Source: a virus
Direction: 5' to 3' (one strand)
DNA: 59,038 bases
Virus record (IMG/VR): IMGVR_UViG_3300025659_000001
Span: 1-59,038 of that record
The position numbers were made by a program, and so were the translations under genes. The first letter of the stretch is position 1. Each line of letters opens with the position of its first letter. This document shows positions 35,616 through 42,994 of this stretch, piece by piece. The notes under the pieces were generated by a model. That model searched no databases, was not told where the DNA came from, and saw only the letters and a program-made list of their open reading frames with translations.

Positions 35616-35846
35616 ATGCCTGCCAAGAAACCTGCTGCTGAGATTACTATCTATCTCATGAACCTCAAACCTACGTTTTCCGAAACGACTGTTACCTCTG
35701 GTACAGTAGCTGAACTTCGCAAGGAGCTCGATTTAGGTTCTGACCAGTCTGTTAGCGTCAACTCAATCGTTGCTGCTGACGATGCATGTATCCGTGAAGG
35801 TGATCGTGTATCGGTGGTTAAGAAAAACAAGACTGGTGGTCAGTAG
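35616..35846 (+). CDS. Ubiquitin-like beta-grasp protein with C-terminal GGQ
   Basis: The start at ATG 35616 (76 aa) follows AAGGAGGG; an upstream frame start at 35529 lacks a site. Residues 9-70 have the MoaD/ThiS/ubiquitin-like pattern: strand-turn-strand, the helix TVAELRKELDL, then VSVNSIVAADDACIREGDRV, closely resembling the VNG...L..GD segment of MoaD. The protein ends TGGQ. A diglycine followed by one residue is typical of a ubiquitin-like modifier that must be trimmed to expose GG. Here the JAMM peptidase encoded at 38508 would do the trimming and the E1 (39443) would activate it. There are no cysteines, so it is not a simple sulfur carrier by that criterion; the GG is the key feature. 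Strong case for the modifier. Confidence 0.8.
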   Translation: MPAKKPAAEITIYLMNLKPTFSETTVTSGTVAELRKELDLGSDQSVSVNSIVAADDACIREGDRVSVVKKNKTGGQ

Positions 35847-35866
35847 ACCTTGACTTGTTGAACATT

Positions 35867-35898
35867 ATAAGGGAGCCTTCGGGTTCCCTTATTTTTTT
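35867..35898 (+). terminator. Rho-independent terminator after the ubiquitin-like gene
   Basis: AAGGGAGCC, a TTCG tetraloop and GGTTCCCTT form a 9-bp stem with one G-U pair, followed directly by seven T. It separates the modifier gene from the E2/JAMM/E1 genes and would set the modifier in excess over the enzymes. Confidence 0.85.
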
Positions 35899-35975
35899 GG
35901 CGTGTTCCTCTAGCATTCTCTAAGACCTAGCTGATATTGAGCTGGAAACGTGGGTACGAAATCCCACACACGCCA
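35899..35975 (+). ncRNA. tRNA-like cloverleaf (77 nt), non-canonical
   Basis: The ends form a perfect 7-bp acceptor-like stem, GGCGTGT (35899-35905) with ACACGCC (35968-35974), plus an unpaired A. A perfect 5-bp T-arm-like hairpin GTGGG/CCCAC (35950-35967) stacks on it with loop TACGAAAT. A 6-bp anticodon-like arm has the 7-base loop GATATTG (35927-35945), and the D region has a 3-bp stem. Total length is that of a tRNA. But the T-loop has eight bases and U55 is replaced. The anticodon loop lacks U33. If read literally the anticodon is UAU. A degenerate tRNA or a tRNA mimic is more likely than a working tRNA. Directly followed by TTTTTTT. Confidence 0.45.
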
Positions 35976-36018
35976 TTTTTTTGAATGATAATATTAACTA
36001 TCTTGGAAGGGAGGTCAG

Positions 36019-38484
36019 ATGCTTAACAAATCTGATTTTAAAGGAGCAATTACTTCATATATGAATGGAGGAACGCTCAACAAGGTACGTAAGTACTTTT
36101 ATGATATCACACACTATTTGAATTACTTTACAAATTGGTTGTATGATACCAATGTGCTGTATGAGGATGAATACGGTGATGCACAAGATAAACCACACCC
36201 TAATCCTCATATTGAATGGTTTCGTATAAGGGCAGAAGAATTGAATAGGATTCCACAAAAGGAATTTCCTGTCTTTAATTACCTAACACCTAAGTTCCGA
36301 TTCAATGCAAAATTTAAAGAGCTAAGTAATCATTTGATGGGTGCATTTATGTATCTAACGCATGATGGCTTGTCAAGGTTCAAACCCGGCATTAAGGCCA
36401 GAAGAATCAGTATTAGCACTCATAACCATGATGCTAGAGAGGCTATCGCAAGCTTCTATTCACTTAGCTTTAATATAGCGAGGGAATTACAAGGTGCTAT
36501 GTCGCGTGGAGAGATATTAGCAGAGCCTAGTGTCAAAGAATTTAAACAACGCACTGGTATGGCTGCCAAGGTGTTTAATAGCTATATTGGCTATCAAGCA
36601 TCTATACTCAACAAGAAGGTAAAAGTTATTCGTTCTAGTCAGATTATTAAGACTCATGGAATGCAATTCTTTAATCAACTGGTTAGACCTTCTGCTTTAA
36701 GACCCATTGATTACGTACTGTCTGTTGAAGGCAGTGTAAATGTCATTGCAAGTCAAAAGTATGAACGGTTTAGTGATGTTGAGGCTATTCTAGACTTTGA
36801 TGCTAATCTCTATGTTTTGATTGTTGAACAGCAAGATTTAGGGGGATTTGCTAATCAAAACCCTGAACATCAAGCAACTATGATACCTACTATTCAAATC
36901 ATAGCTAAGATAAGTGACCCTGAGTTATTTGAGGTTACTATGTCTGGTAATGGCCCCGGTAGACATGGTGGTGCTCATGGTGAGCATGGAACTGGAGAAC
37001 ATTTACTCCAGAATATGCCATTAGATGCGTCAATGACATTGTGGTACTATAACCTCACAGATATTTACAGGCTCTCTGAACATTATATTCCGTATCGTAA
37101 GATTATTGCTGCTAAAGGTAAGTCAATAGATAAATTTAATAAGTTGACAGACCTTTTGTACAAATCTGACACATATATACAGGGATACATGAAAGCATAC
37201 TATTACGGTGAGGAAATAGGAAGAGTACATCCTTATATCTCACCTAATACATCAGGTAGATGTACTGGTGGCTTTAATGAGATTGATGCTGCTAGTGGTA
37301 AGCTGAACCTAGTATCAGGTTTGGTATTTGTGAAACAATGGTTGTCCAAGTATATTCAAGGACATACTAACCCTCAAAACAATATTGACCACTTCATTGT
37401 TGGTATACCACCTTGGTTAACCGACAGATATACTGAAGTCAATGGTCGTATTGGGGATTGGGAAAAGTGTAAACAACGTTTCTTTGGTGATAGAGTCCAG
37501 AATTTGAATTATTCTTGGAATACACTACCATATCCAGCGTTAAGCACCCTTGAGACTTCACGGATTGACCAATACAACAAACGTCAAGTTGTAGGTTGTG
37601 ATGTAGAAGAAACTTACAAGAATCTGGACAATACGTTTTATAAATCTAGCATAGATTATACTGCTCGATTAGAAGCGTACCATTGTACTGATTGTGCGCT
37701 TGCAGAGAGTTGTCCTAAGTTTAGTCAGTTTAGACTTTCAGACAGCAATCCAGCATGGAGAAGGATGCAAGCCAGAAGAGCAGTACGTAATAAGACAGCT
37801 CTTGAGCATTTCTTAGATGATGCATTGATTGAAACAATACGTACTTATATTAATGAGTATGTATTGCCACAAAGAACTATCACTGACAATGATTTTAGAA
37901 TGCAATTAGAGCGTTTTAGAATATTACTTGATAATAGTTGGCCTCATTTGTCATTGAACGGTGCACATACACCTCATATCACTACTGTTCAGTTTCTTAC
38001 AATCTTGTATGATGCTGTGCTACCTGAAGAACATAAGCATTTTGCTAAGACTTTTGCAAGTGTTACTGAGACATTTAGACATGAATATCGTCTTTCAGGA
38101 CTCAGGCAACGTATGGGTGAGCGTATAACGTATTACAATGAGAAAAGTGATGATGGTAAAAAAGAATACCGAGAGAAAGCAGCAAAACGCCTTGCTAGAT
38201 TTTCTCAATCATTTGAACAAGCTAATAAAATACACTGGAAATTTGGTGTAGGTTATTGGTTGGGTACTATTCCACCTTTAGTTACAAATGAAGCACTATG
38301 GGAAGACCAGCAACAAGCAATGAAAGAGTTGAATGTTGTATCAATAGAAGAACCAGTTGATACTTTTCAATCTGCTTCTGAACGCATGATTGATGCTGTT
38401 CTGAATAACCCGCCTGTATTTAATGTGCAGGCCACAGATACAACATCTGTGCGTGGAGCAATTTCATTTGATAATGAATTTTAA
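36019..38484 (+). CDS. E2-like (UBC-fold) conjugating protein, large form
   Basis: This 821-aa protein contains an E2-like active-site segment. IGRVHPYISPNTSGRCTGG has the pattern HP-x-I-x(n)-G-x-C of ubiquitin-conjugating enzymes, giving H404-P405 and Cys415 as the candidate catalytic cysteine, followed by a W-containing helix (GLVFVKQWLSKYI) as in E2 folds. Strands that would form the UBC sheet lie at about 290-335. Residues 550-565 have HCTDCALAESC, a possible zinc site. The N-terminal 280 and C-terminal 250 residues are helical and unknown; they may choose targets or act in an E3-like way. Neighbours supply the modifier, JAMM and E1. The size is far above a plain E2 (about 150 aa). The C415 assignment is from pattern only. 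Confidence 0.6.
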   Translation: MLNKSDFKGAITSYMNGGTLNKVRKYFYDITHYLNYFTNWLYDTNVLYEDEYGDAQDKPHPNPHIEWFRIRAEELNRIPQKEFPVFNYLTPKFRFNAKFKELSNHLMGAFMYLTHDGLSRFKPGIKARRISISTHNHDAREAIASFYSLSFNIARELQGAMSRGEILAEPSVKEFKQRTGMAAKVFNSYIGYQASILNKKVKVIRSSQIIKTHGMQFFNQLVRPSALRPIDYVLSVEGSVNVIASQKYERFSDVEAILDFDANLYVLIVEQQDLGGFANQNPEHQATMIPTIQIIAKISDPELFEVTMSGNGPGRHGGAHGEHGTGEHLLQNMPLDASMTLWYYNLTDIYRLSEHYIPYRKIIAAKGKSIDKFNKLTDLLYKSDTYIQGYMKAYYYGEEIGRVHPYISPNTSGRCTGGFNEIDAASGKLNLVSGLVFVKQWLSKYIQGHTNPQNNIDHFIVGIPPWLTDRYTEVNGRIGDWEKCKQRFFGDRVQNLNYSWNTLPYPALSTLETSRIDQYNKRQVVGCDVEETYKNLDNTFYKSSIDYTARLEAYHCTDCALAESCPKFSQFRLSDSNPAWRRMQARRAVRNKTALEHFLDDALIETIRTYINEYVLPQRTITDNDFRMQLERFRILLDNSWPHLSLNGAHTPHITTVQFLTILYDAVLPEEHKHFAKTFASVTETFRHEYRLSGLRQRMGERITYYNEKSDDGKKEYREKAAKRLARFSQSFEQANKIHWKFGVGYWLGTIPPLVTNEALWEDQQQAMKELNVVSIEEPVDTFQSASERMIDAVLNNPPVFNVQATDTTSVRGAISFDNEF

Positions 38485-38507
38485 TTAACCTAAAAGGGAG
38501 GTGAAAT

Positions 38508-39443
38508 TTGTTTTTCATCGAGCGTAAAGATATGCGTCGTGTATTTGATTATGCACAAGAGACGTATAAGAAGTTCAAAACTGAAGTAGGCGGTATGATG
38601 GTCATCATGGAAGATAAGGATGGTGACTGGGTAGCTAGTGACCCTGTGATACTGAAACAGGAAGTAACTGGCGGTACTACTACTTTAGATGCTGATGCAC
38701 TTGCTGTGTATTATGGCAAGATGGCTGAGAAATATGGCAATAATGTCAGGTTTCTTTGGTGGCATTCGCATGGTGGTGGTAGTGTATTTTGGTCTAGTAC
38801 AGACGAGATAGCCATTAAAGAGTTCTCTGGTGGTGATTGGTCAGCTAGTTTAGTGGTCAACATTAAAGAAGAGTTCATCTTTAGGGTAGATTATTGGAGT
38901 CCATTCTATAAACGTATGGATAAGATGAAGTTATCCTATTTTGAACATGACGTTCCAAAGAAAGTCTTAACTGACATTGATAAGTTGGTGGCAGTAAAAA
39001 AGTACGAACAGAGCAATATAGCAGACAACCGCAACACGAATACTCGGAATACGGCTTCCACTCCAACGGTGAGCGAAGCGGACTTGGGGAATCGTGGCAA
39101 CGAGAGTTTGGGCCTTCTGCCCAACGAAATCTCTTCTGAGTCTGACCATACATTAGACCAAGATGCTGTTTGGCAATGGATGGATGAATTCATTGACCTG
39201 TATATTGCTGATGAGATGAGCTACAACAACTTGGAAGAGTGTGTGGGTCATATCAATACAATGTGTGATTCTCATGATACCATTCATCAGATTACACTTC
39301 CATCGAAAGACCGTATGAAGATTTACGTAGAGAAATCTGAAGTACCAAGTCGATGGGATTTCTTCACTTATCGTAAAGGTAAGGGAACAGAGGAGCAGAT
39401 GCAACTTGATGCTGATGCTGCTCAAAAGGAACTGACTACCTAG
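38508..39443 (+). CDS. JAMM/MPN+ isopeptidase (deubiquitinase-like)
   Basis: The start is TTG 38508, directly after GGGAGGTG at ideal spacing. The 311-aa protein has a textbook JAMM zinc site: E26 (TEVGG), then H86-S87-H88, seven residues, S96, two residues, D99, exactly E...HxHx7SxxD. Such metallopeptidases cut after the GG of ubiquitin-like proteins, either to mature the precursor or to remove the modifier from targets. Both fit a modifier ending GGQ. Residues 150-205 are a disordered linker (Asn/Thr/Ser-rich). Residues 205-311 are an acidic, partly helical domain of unknown role. The stop TAG overlaps the GTG of the E1 gene, so the two are made together. Confidence 0.88.
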   Translation: MFFIERKDMRRVFDYAQETYKKFKTEVGGMMVIMEDKDGDWVASDPVILKQEVTGGTTTLDADALAVYYGKMAEKYGNNVRFLWWHSHGGGSVFWSSTDEIAIKEFSGGDWSASLVVNIKEEFIFRVDYWSPFYKRMDKMKLSYFEHDVPKKVLTDIDKLVAVKKYEQSNIADNRNTNTRNTASTPTVSEADLGNRGNESLGLLPNEISSESDHTLDQDAVWQWMDEFIDLYIADEMSYNNLEECVGHINTMCDSHDTIHQITLPSKDRMKIYVEKSEVPSRWDFFTYRKGKGTEEQMQLDADAAQKELTT

Positions 39444-40129
39444 TGAGTGATTTCCGAGAAAGATACAAGGATTTAGTAGACAACTTGGGGAGCTATACTA
39501 TTCACATTTTAGGATGTGGTGCTATTGGTTCTTCAAGTGGTCTACAACTTGTACGTATGGGTGCTGATAACCTACGACTCTACGATGATGATACAGTTGG
39601 CATTGAAAATGTTGGTGTATCTCAGTATGGTAATTCGCACATTGATTCTTATAAGGTTCACGCTTTACGAGAACTGATGCTTAACATTAATCCTGATGCT
39701 GAAATTGAGGCATTTGACAGACTTTTCACCCGCCGAGTGTATGAACCACAAGGCAATGACATTATAGTAATTGGATTTGATTCGATGTCTTCACGAGCTG
39801 AAGCTATTGATACAATAGACCGCTATAAGGATAAGCCCGTCTTATTACTTGATGGACGTATGGGAGCTGAACAATATCAGCAGTATGCTTTTACACCATT
39901 CAATGCTGAAGAATACTTAAAGACTTGGTATTCTGATGCTGATGGTGACCCTGAACCATGTACGGCAAAGGCTACTTCATACTGCTCAAATATGGCTGGT
40001 TCATTTATGACTAATGCTGTGAAAAAATTCGCTATTGGTCAACCACTTGAGACTGGCATAATGTTTCACTTCCCTTCCATGACGCTAGAGCTAGAGGGTT
40101 TTAATCCTCCTAATGCTTGTCAGCGTTAA
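39443..40129 (+). CDS. E1-like/ThiF-family activating enzyme
   Basis: This 228-aa minimal E1-like fold starts with GTG overlapping the JAMM stop. The nucleotide-binding loop is G24-C-G26-A-I-G29. The second strand ends in acidic D48-D50, followed by N56, Q61 and K71, the positions that bind ATP in ThiF/MoeB/E1 enzymes; the usual Arg near Q61 is not obvious. The segment PEPCTAKATSYC carries C173 and C181, the best candidates for the thioester cysteine. E1 enzymes adenylate the GG end of the modifier and pass it to an E2 cysteine. The paired JAMM and E2-like genes indicate conjugation rather than sulfur transfer. Confidence 0.85.
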   Translation: MSDFRERYKDLVDNLGSYTIHILGCGAIGSSSGLQLVRMGADNLRLYDDDTVGIENVGVSQYGNSHIDSYKVHALRELMLNINPDAEIEAFDRLFTRRVYEPQGNDIIVIGFDSMSSRAEAIDTIDRYKDKPVLLLDGRMGAEQYQQYAFTPFNAEEYLKTWYSDADGDPEPCTAKATSYCSNMAGSFMTNAVKKFAIGQPLETGIMFHFPSMTLELEGFNPPNACQR

Positions 40130-40139
40130 TGAGTGAACT

Positions 40140-40206
40140 ATGGAGCTGGATTGCGGTAATAAGAACGTTTCTCCGTTGAAGCTGTCTTGCGTATTGAAGG
40201 CTCCAT
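40140..40206 (+). ncRNA. Candidate structured RNA closed by a 7-bp stem
   Basis: ATGGAGC (40140-40146) pairs perfectly with GCTCCAT (40200-40206). Inside, CGG...CCG and AGAA/TTCT can form a bulged hairpin. It lies in the noncoding gap after the E1 gene and is followed by a T-rich stretch. It lacks a T-arm and is not a tRNA. Confidence 0.3.
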
Positions 40207-40237
40207 TTGATTTTAACCTTATCACAGGAAGGTGATT

Positions 40238-40525
40238 ATGGACAATCGTACAAAATTACAACATCGTGCTTTACAGCTCAGTAAGTTTCATGCTATGCGC
40301 CTTGACCTTATCAATATGGCTAACAACCCATTGATGAGTAAGAAAGAACAAAACAAGGTGAAATACATGAAACGTGCTTTGAATGGTATTATCAATGACC
40401 ACCAAGATACTACTAATGAGCTTGTGCAACATATCGTGGTCATGAGTGAGATACCTATGGAAGATAAGCAAAGGCCAGTAGCTCTAGCAATCATCCCTAG
40501 TAGTATTGAGATAGCGCAGGCTTAA
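40238..40525 (+). CDS. Hypothetical helical protein
   Basis: The start is ATG 40238 behind AGGAAGG (95 aa). The protein is basic and helical (LSKFHAMRLDLINMANNPL). It lies between the E1 gene and the radical-SAM-like gene. It is not recognised. Confidence 0.5.
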   Translation: MDNRTKLQHRALQLSKFHAMRLDLINMANNPLMSKKEQNKVKYMKRALNGIINDHQDTTNELVQHIVVMSEIPMEDKQRPVALAIIPSSIEIAQA

Positions 40526-40527
40526 CT

Positions 40528-41103
40528 ATGCCTATGCATCAAGATATATCTGACTTATTAGCACTTGATACTATGCGTCTGCTTTTAACAGAAGATAGTA
40601 ATCTCGACCAATCTTGGTGTGTAAAGCCGGGGTCGCAAGAGATAATACATAAAATTGGGCTTGCCGATTTACCTTGGAAAGAGTTCAATAAAATATGTAT
40701 TGATGGTGGAGAGCCATTTATCTATTGGGAAGCTATGTGGGACTTATTGGAAACCATGCCTGCCGATAAAGATATTTGGATATATACCAATGGATTATTG
40801 ATTGAACCTTTTATGTTAGAGATGTTAAATTCTATCCCTGAAGTAAAAGGTTTAAATATCCAAGTCTATTTCCCAGAACAAATTCGTGGCATTACTCCAC
40901 TTGTGGACAAATACATGGATGTACGTTGGGATATTAAACAGATAGACTACAAACATTACTTGCAAAAATATCATCAAAGACTTGGTACATTATTACCGGG
41001 CTCTAAGAATTTCAAGATATGGGCTGCTGGTGATGATGAACGTGAGAATGAATTAGTCGTTTCTATTGAAGACTATGTTTTCGCTCAAGGTCTTTGTTTT
41101 TAA
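40528..41103 (+). CDS. Radical-SAM-like protein lacking the cluster cysteines
   Basis: The protein has 191 aa. ICIDGGEPFIYW (G60-G61-E62-P63) and DIWIYTNGLLI (T87-N88-G89) match two hallmark motifs of radical-SAM enzymes: GGEP binds the SAM amino group and the TNG strand follows in the barrel. But the CxxxCxxC motif that holds the iron-sulfur cluster is missing from the N-terminal part; only C31 and C57 are nearby. It is shorter than a full barrel. So it is either a non-catalytic binding protein derived from the family or an enzyme with a different chemistry. It follows the conjugation cassette. Confidence 0.55.
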   Translation: MPMHQDISDLLALDTMRLLLTEDSNLDQSWCVKPGSQEIIHKIGLADLPWKEFNKICIDGGEPFIYWEAMWDLLETMPADKDIWIYTNGLLIEPFMLEMLNSIPEVKGLNIQVYFPEQIRGITPLVDKYMDVRWDIKQIDYKHYLQKYHQRLGTLLPGSKNFKIWAAGDDERENELVVSIEDYVFAQGLCF

Positions 41104-41106
41104 TCT

Positions 41107-41140
41107 GAGGGGGGAGCAATCCCCCTTCTTAACTTTGTGA
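41107..41140 (+). terminator. Rho-independent terminator
   Basis: GGGGG, a short loop and CCCCC (about 41109-41125) are followed by TTCTTAACTTT. It ends the transcript behind the conjugation cassette and the radical-SAM-like gene. Confidence 0.65.
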
Positions 41141-41146
41141 GGTACT

Positions 41147-41761
41147 ATGAATAAAGGTACATTCAGATTTGGATTTCGTCAAGGACAAATTGTTGAATTT
41201 GAAGATGATGCCAGCAAAAGCTTGCATAGCCTAAAAGAAAGAGCCAGAGGCATTTTTGCAACACGCCATAATTTAGGTTTTGGAGCCAATCTTCCAATTT
41301 TAGCTATGTATGCTAAGTTCTTCAACCAGAATACATTTAGTCGTGTAGTTCATTCTGCTAGCATAGCAAAAGAACATGGATGTCAAGGATGGCTTGAAAA
41401 GAACCCAGTGATGCTATTATCTTGGTATAAGCCTCGTATTCCTACGCGCTCTTATGATTCTCGATTTACAATTACTGGCCCTATGGCTCCTAAAGAGCTT
41501 TACATGTCTACTCTTGTCTTGAAAGATACTACTGAAGTTCGTTTTCATGGTGTTGAAAAGAATAGTTGTAGATACATTAAGCTTGAATTTGCGAGTACAA
41601 CAGCTCCTGTCTATTATTTGATTTCCAATTTCACATCAATGATAAGAGCAATGAACAAGATTCTCAAGGTACTATCTGTACCATTAGCCTTTGGTTGCGT
41701 TAAACTGAGTCATTCTGAGTTAGAAGAACTGCACGAATGGGCTACAAAACAATCCAGTTGA
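41147..41761 (+). CDS. Hypothetical protein
   Basis: The protein has 204 aa of mixed alpha/beta, with an N-terminal beta part (FRFGFRQGQIVEFEDDASKS) and a C-terminal helical part. Its start follows GTGAGGTAC. It lies between the terminator of the cassette and the replication genes. It is not recognised. Confidence 0.55.
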   Translation: MNKGTFRFGFRQGQIVEFEDDASKSLHSLKERARGIFATRHNLGFGANLPILAMYAKFFNQNTFSRVVHSASIAKEHGCQGWLEKNPVMLLSWYKPRIPTRSYDSRFTITGPMAPKELYMSTLVLKDTTEVRFHGVEKNSCRYIKLEFASTTAPVYYLISNFTSMIRAMNKILKVLSVPLAFGCVKLSHSELEELHEWATKQSS

Positions 41762-41795
41762 GGTAAGGCTCAACAATGTTCCATCGAGGTACAGC

Positions 41796-42011
41796 TTGAA
41801 TATTTTCAAAACTGGAGATAGAGTAAAATTTGCTCCTCACATCTCACCCGTAACGAGGTGTGGGGGCAAAAAAGCTCCTATTTCCATGTCAACATACTGG
41901 GGTAGTCATGCTATGCCAGTCAAAAAAACAGATGGCATTGCTGTTATTATCCAAATTAGTGGAGAGGAATGTGATTATGCTCAAGAAGAGCTTGTATTGG
42001 CTGACACATAA
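41796..42011 (+). CDS. Small KOW-like protein
   Basis: TTG start at 41796 behind GAGGT (71 aa). NIFKTGDRVKFAPHI and IAVIIQISGEECDYAQEELV resemble small SH3/KOW-type barrels. The TTG start and the overlapping frame at 41977 make the boundaries uncertain. Confidence 0.4.
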   Translation: MNIFKTGDRVKFAPHISPVTRCGGKKAPISMSTYWGSHAMPVKKTDGIAVIIQISGEECDYAQEELVLADT

Positions 42012-42120
42012 TAGTTTCTACTGTTTTGTGGTACATGGTTGGTATCCATCTCGGTTACGCATCCATCATCTTCATTGTCCTGAATGTGACCGTGATTGGT
42101 GGTTTCCGTTTGATAAGTAA
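41977..42120 (+). CDS. Possible 47-aa zinc-finger protein
   Basis: ATG 41977 follows GGAGAGG by about eight bases. The peptide has a HLHCPEC segment with two His and two Cys, a possible small zinc site, and ends in an aromatic cluster (DWWFPFDK). It overlaps the end of the previous gene by 35 bases. It is short and could be a chance frame; the codon pattern at the end looks real. Confidence 0.4.
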   Translation: MLKKSLYWLTHNSFYCFVVHGWYPSRLRIHHLHCPECDRDWWFPFDK

Positions 42121-42135
42121 TCTGGTATAAGTTAC

Positions 42136-42163
42136 TTGAATTGTCCCTTAAAATTGTTATATT
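42136..42163 (+). promoter_or_regulatory. Candidate promoter for the replication module
   Basis: TTGAAT (42136-42141), a 16-base spacer and TATATT (42158-42163) lie in a 49-base gap. The predicted start would coincide with the ATG at 42170, so the message would be almost leaderless unless the TTG at 42206 behind ATAAGGA is used. Confidence 0.35.
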
Positions 42164-42169
42164 AAAGGG

Positions 42170-42994
42170 ATGATTAACCCCGTTATACCCATAAGGAAAA
42201 CTGATTTGTCAAAACTTTTAAACAAAGTTCTGTTCTTCGATTTTGAGAAAGGTTCCAAAACATTAGGTAACAATACTCTTATTGAAGACTTGTTTGGCTA
42301 CCCAGTATTAAGACCCGATTCATGGGCTGCTTTTGAGGCTACCATAGCTCAACTCTTTGATATCAAGATAATGAATATCAAGAAGAAACTGGCTAATATT
42401 GATGTAGTTGAACCAACACGTGTACTTCTTCCCAAAGAGGGAGTACCCCTAGATGCACTTGTATTAGATACATTTTCTGAGTTAGCCAAGAAGTACCAAC
42501 GTACACTTGTTGGAAAAGATGGTAAATTAAAGATTGATGGTTGGGGTAAACTCAAAAACGCCATTGATATGAAAATGGAAGATATTACACGTATTCCTTG
42601 TCATCTCATTGTAAATGTCCATGCTAAAAAGGACAATCTTGATGATGGCTCAACCCCACTCATTCCATATATTGATGGTTCTTCTAAAGAAGACCTTGCT
42701 AAATGGTTTGACTTCGTAGTTTATACGAAAACAGTACCTGCACCCGGCAACAAATTGAAGTTCATGTGGCACATTAACAAGACTTCTACATTTGCTCATG
42801 CCAAAGATAGAACTCAGACTTTACCTGCTGAGATACCTCAAGACTATCGTGTTCTATTAGATGCAGCGAAAAAAGCTGGATGGCCTAATGCTAAAATATT
42901 AGTAATTGGTACACCCGGTTCAGGTAAAACAAAATCGTTAGAAACTCTAGTTCAAGAAATCCCCGATACAAAAGCTAAAGAGGAGAAATCTTAA
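42170..42994 (+). CDS. RecA-fold P-loop ATPase (Sak4/AAA_24-like), apparently circularly permuted
   Basis: The protein has 274 aa. Its N-terminus, KVLFFDFEKGSKTL, corresponds to the strand that follows the P-loop helix in Sak4/AAA_24 ATPases. Walker B is ALVLDTFSEL (D100), and LIVNVHAKKDN is the sensor-like strand. The Walker A loop GTPGSGKT is at 247-254, only 20 residues from the C-terminus, on the last strand. In the usual family order it comes first. So the core looks circularly permuted. It is coupled to the next gene (TAATG). A role in single-strand annealing or recombination is inferred from the family and from neighbouring replication genes. If the start is TTG 42206, the protein is 262 aa. 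Confidence 0.65.
   Translation: MINPVIPIRKTDLSKLLNKVLFFDFEKGSKTLGNNTLIEDLFGYPVLRPDSWAAFEATIAQLFDIKIMNIKKKLANIDVVEPTRVLLPKEGVPLDALVLDTFSELAKKYQRTLVGKDGKLKIDGWGKLKNAIDMKMEDITRIPCHLIVNVHAKKDNLDDGSTPLIPYIDGSSKEDLAKWFDFVVYTKTVPAPGNKLKFMWHINKTSTFAHAKDRTQTLPAEIPQDYRVLLDAAKKAGWPNAKILVIGTPGSGKTKSLETLVQEIPDTKAKEEKS

Noticed and set aside
38508-40129. Molybdopterin or thiamine sulfur-carrier pathway instead of protein conjugation
   Set aside because: ThiF plus a MoaD-like protein alone would allow this, but the E2-like gene, the GGQ ending and the JAMM enzyme favour conjugation.
40140-40206. tRNA gene
   Set aside because: The end stem is perfect but there is no T-arm and no D-arm.
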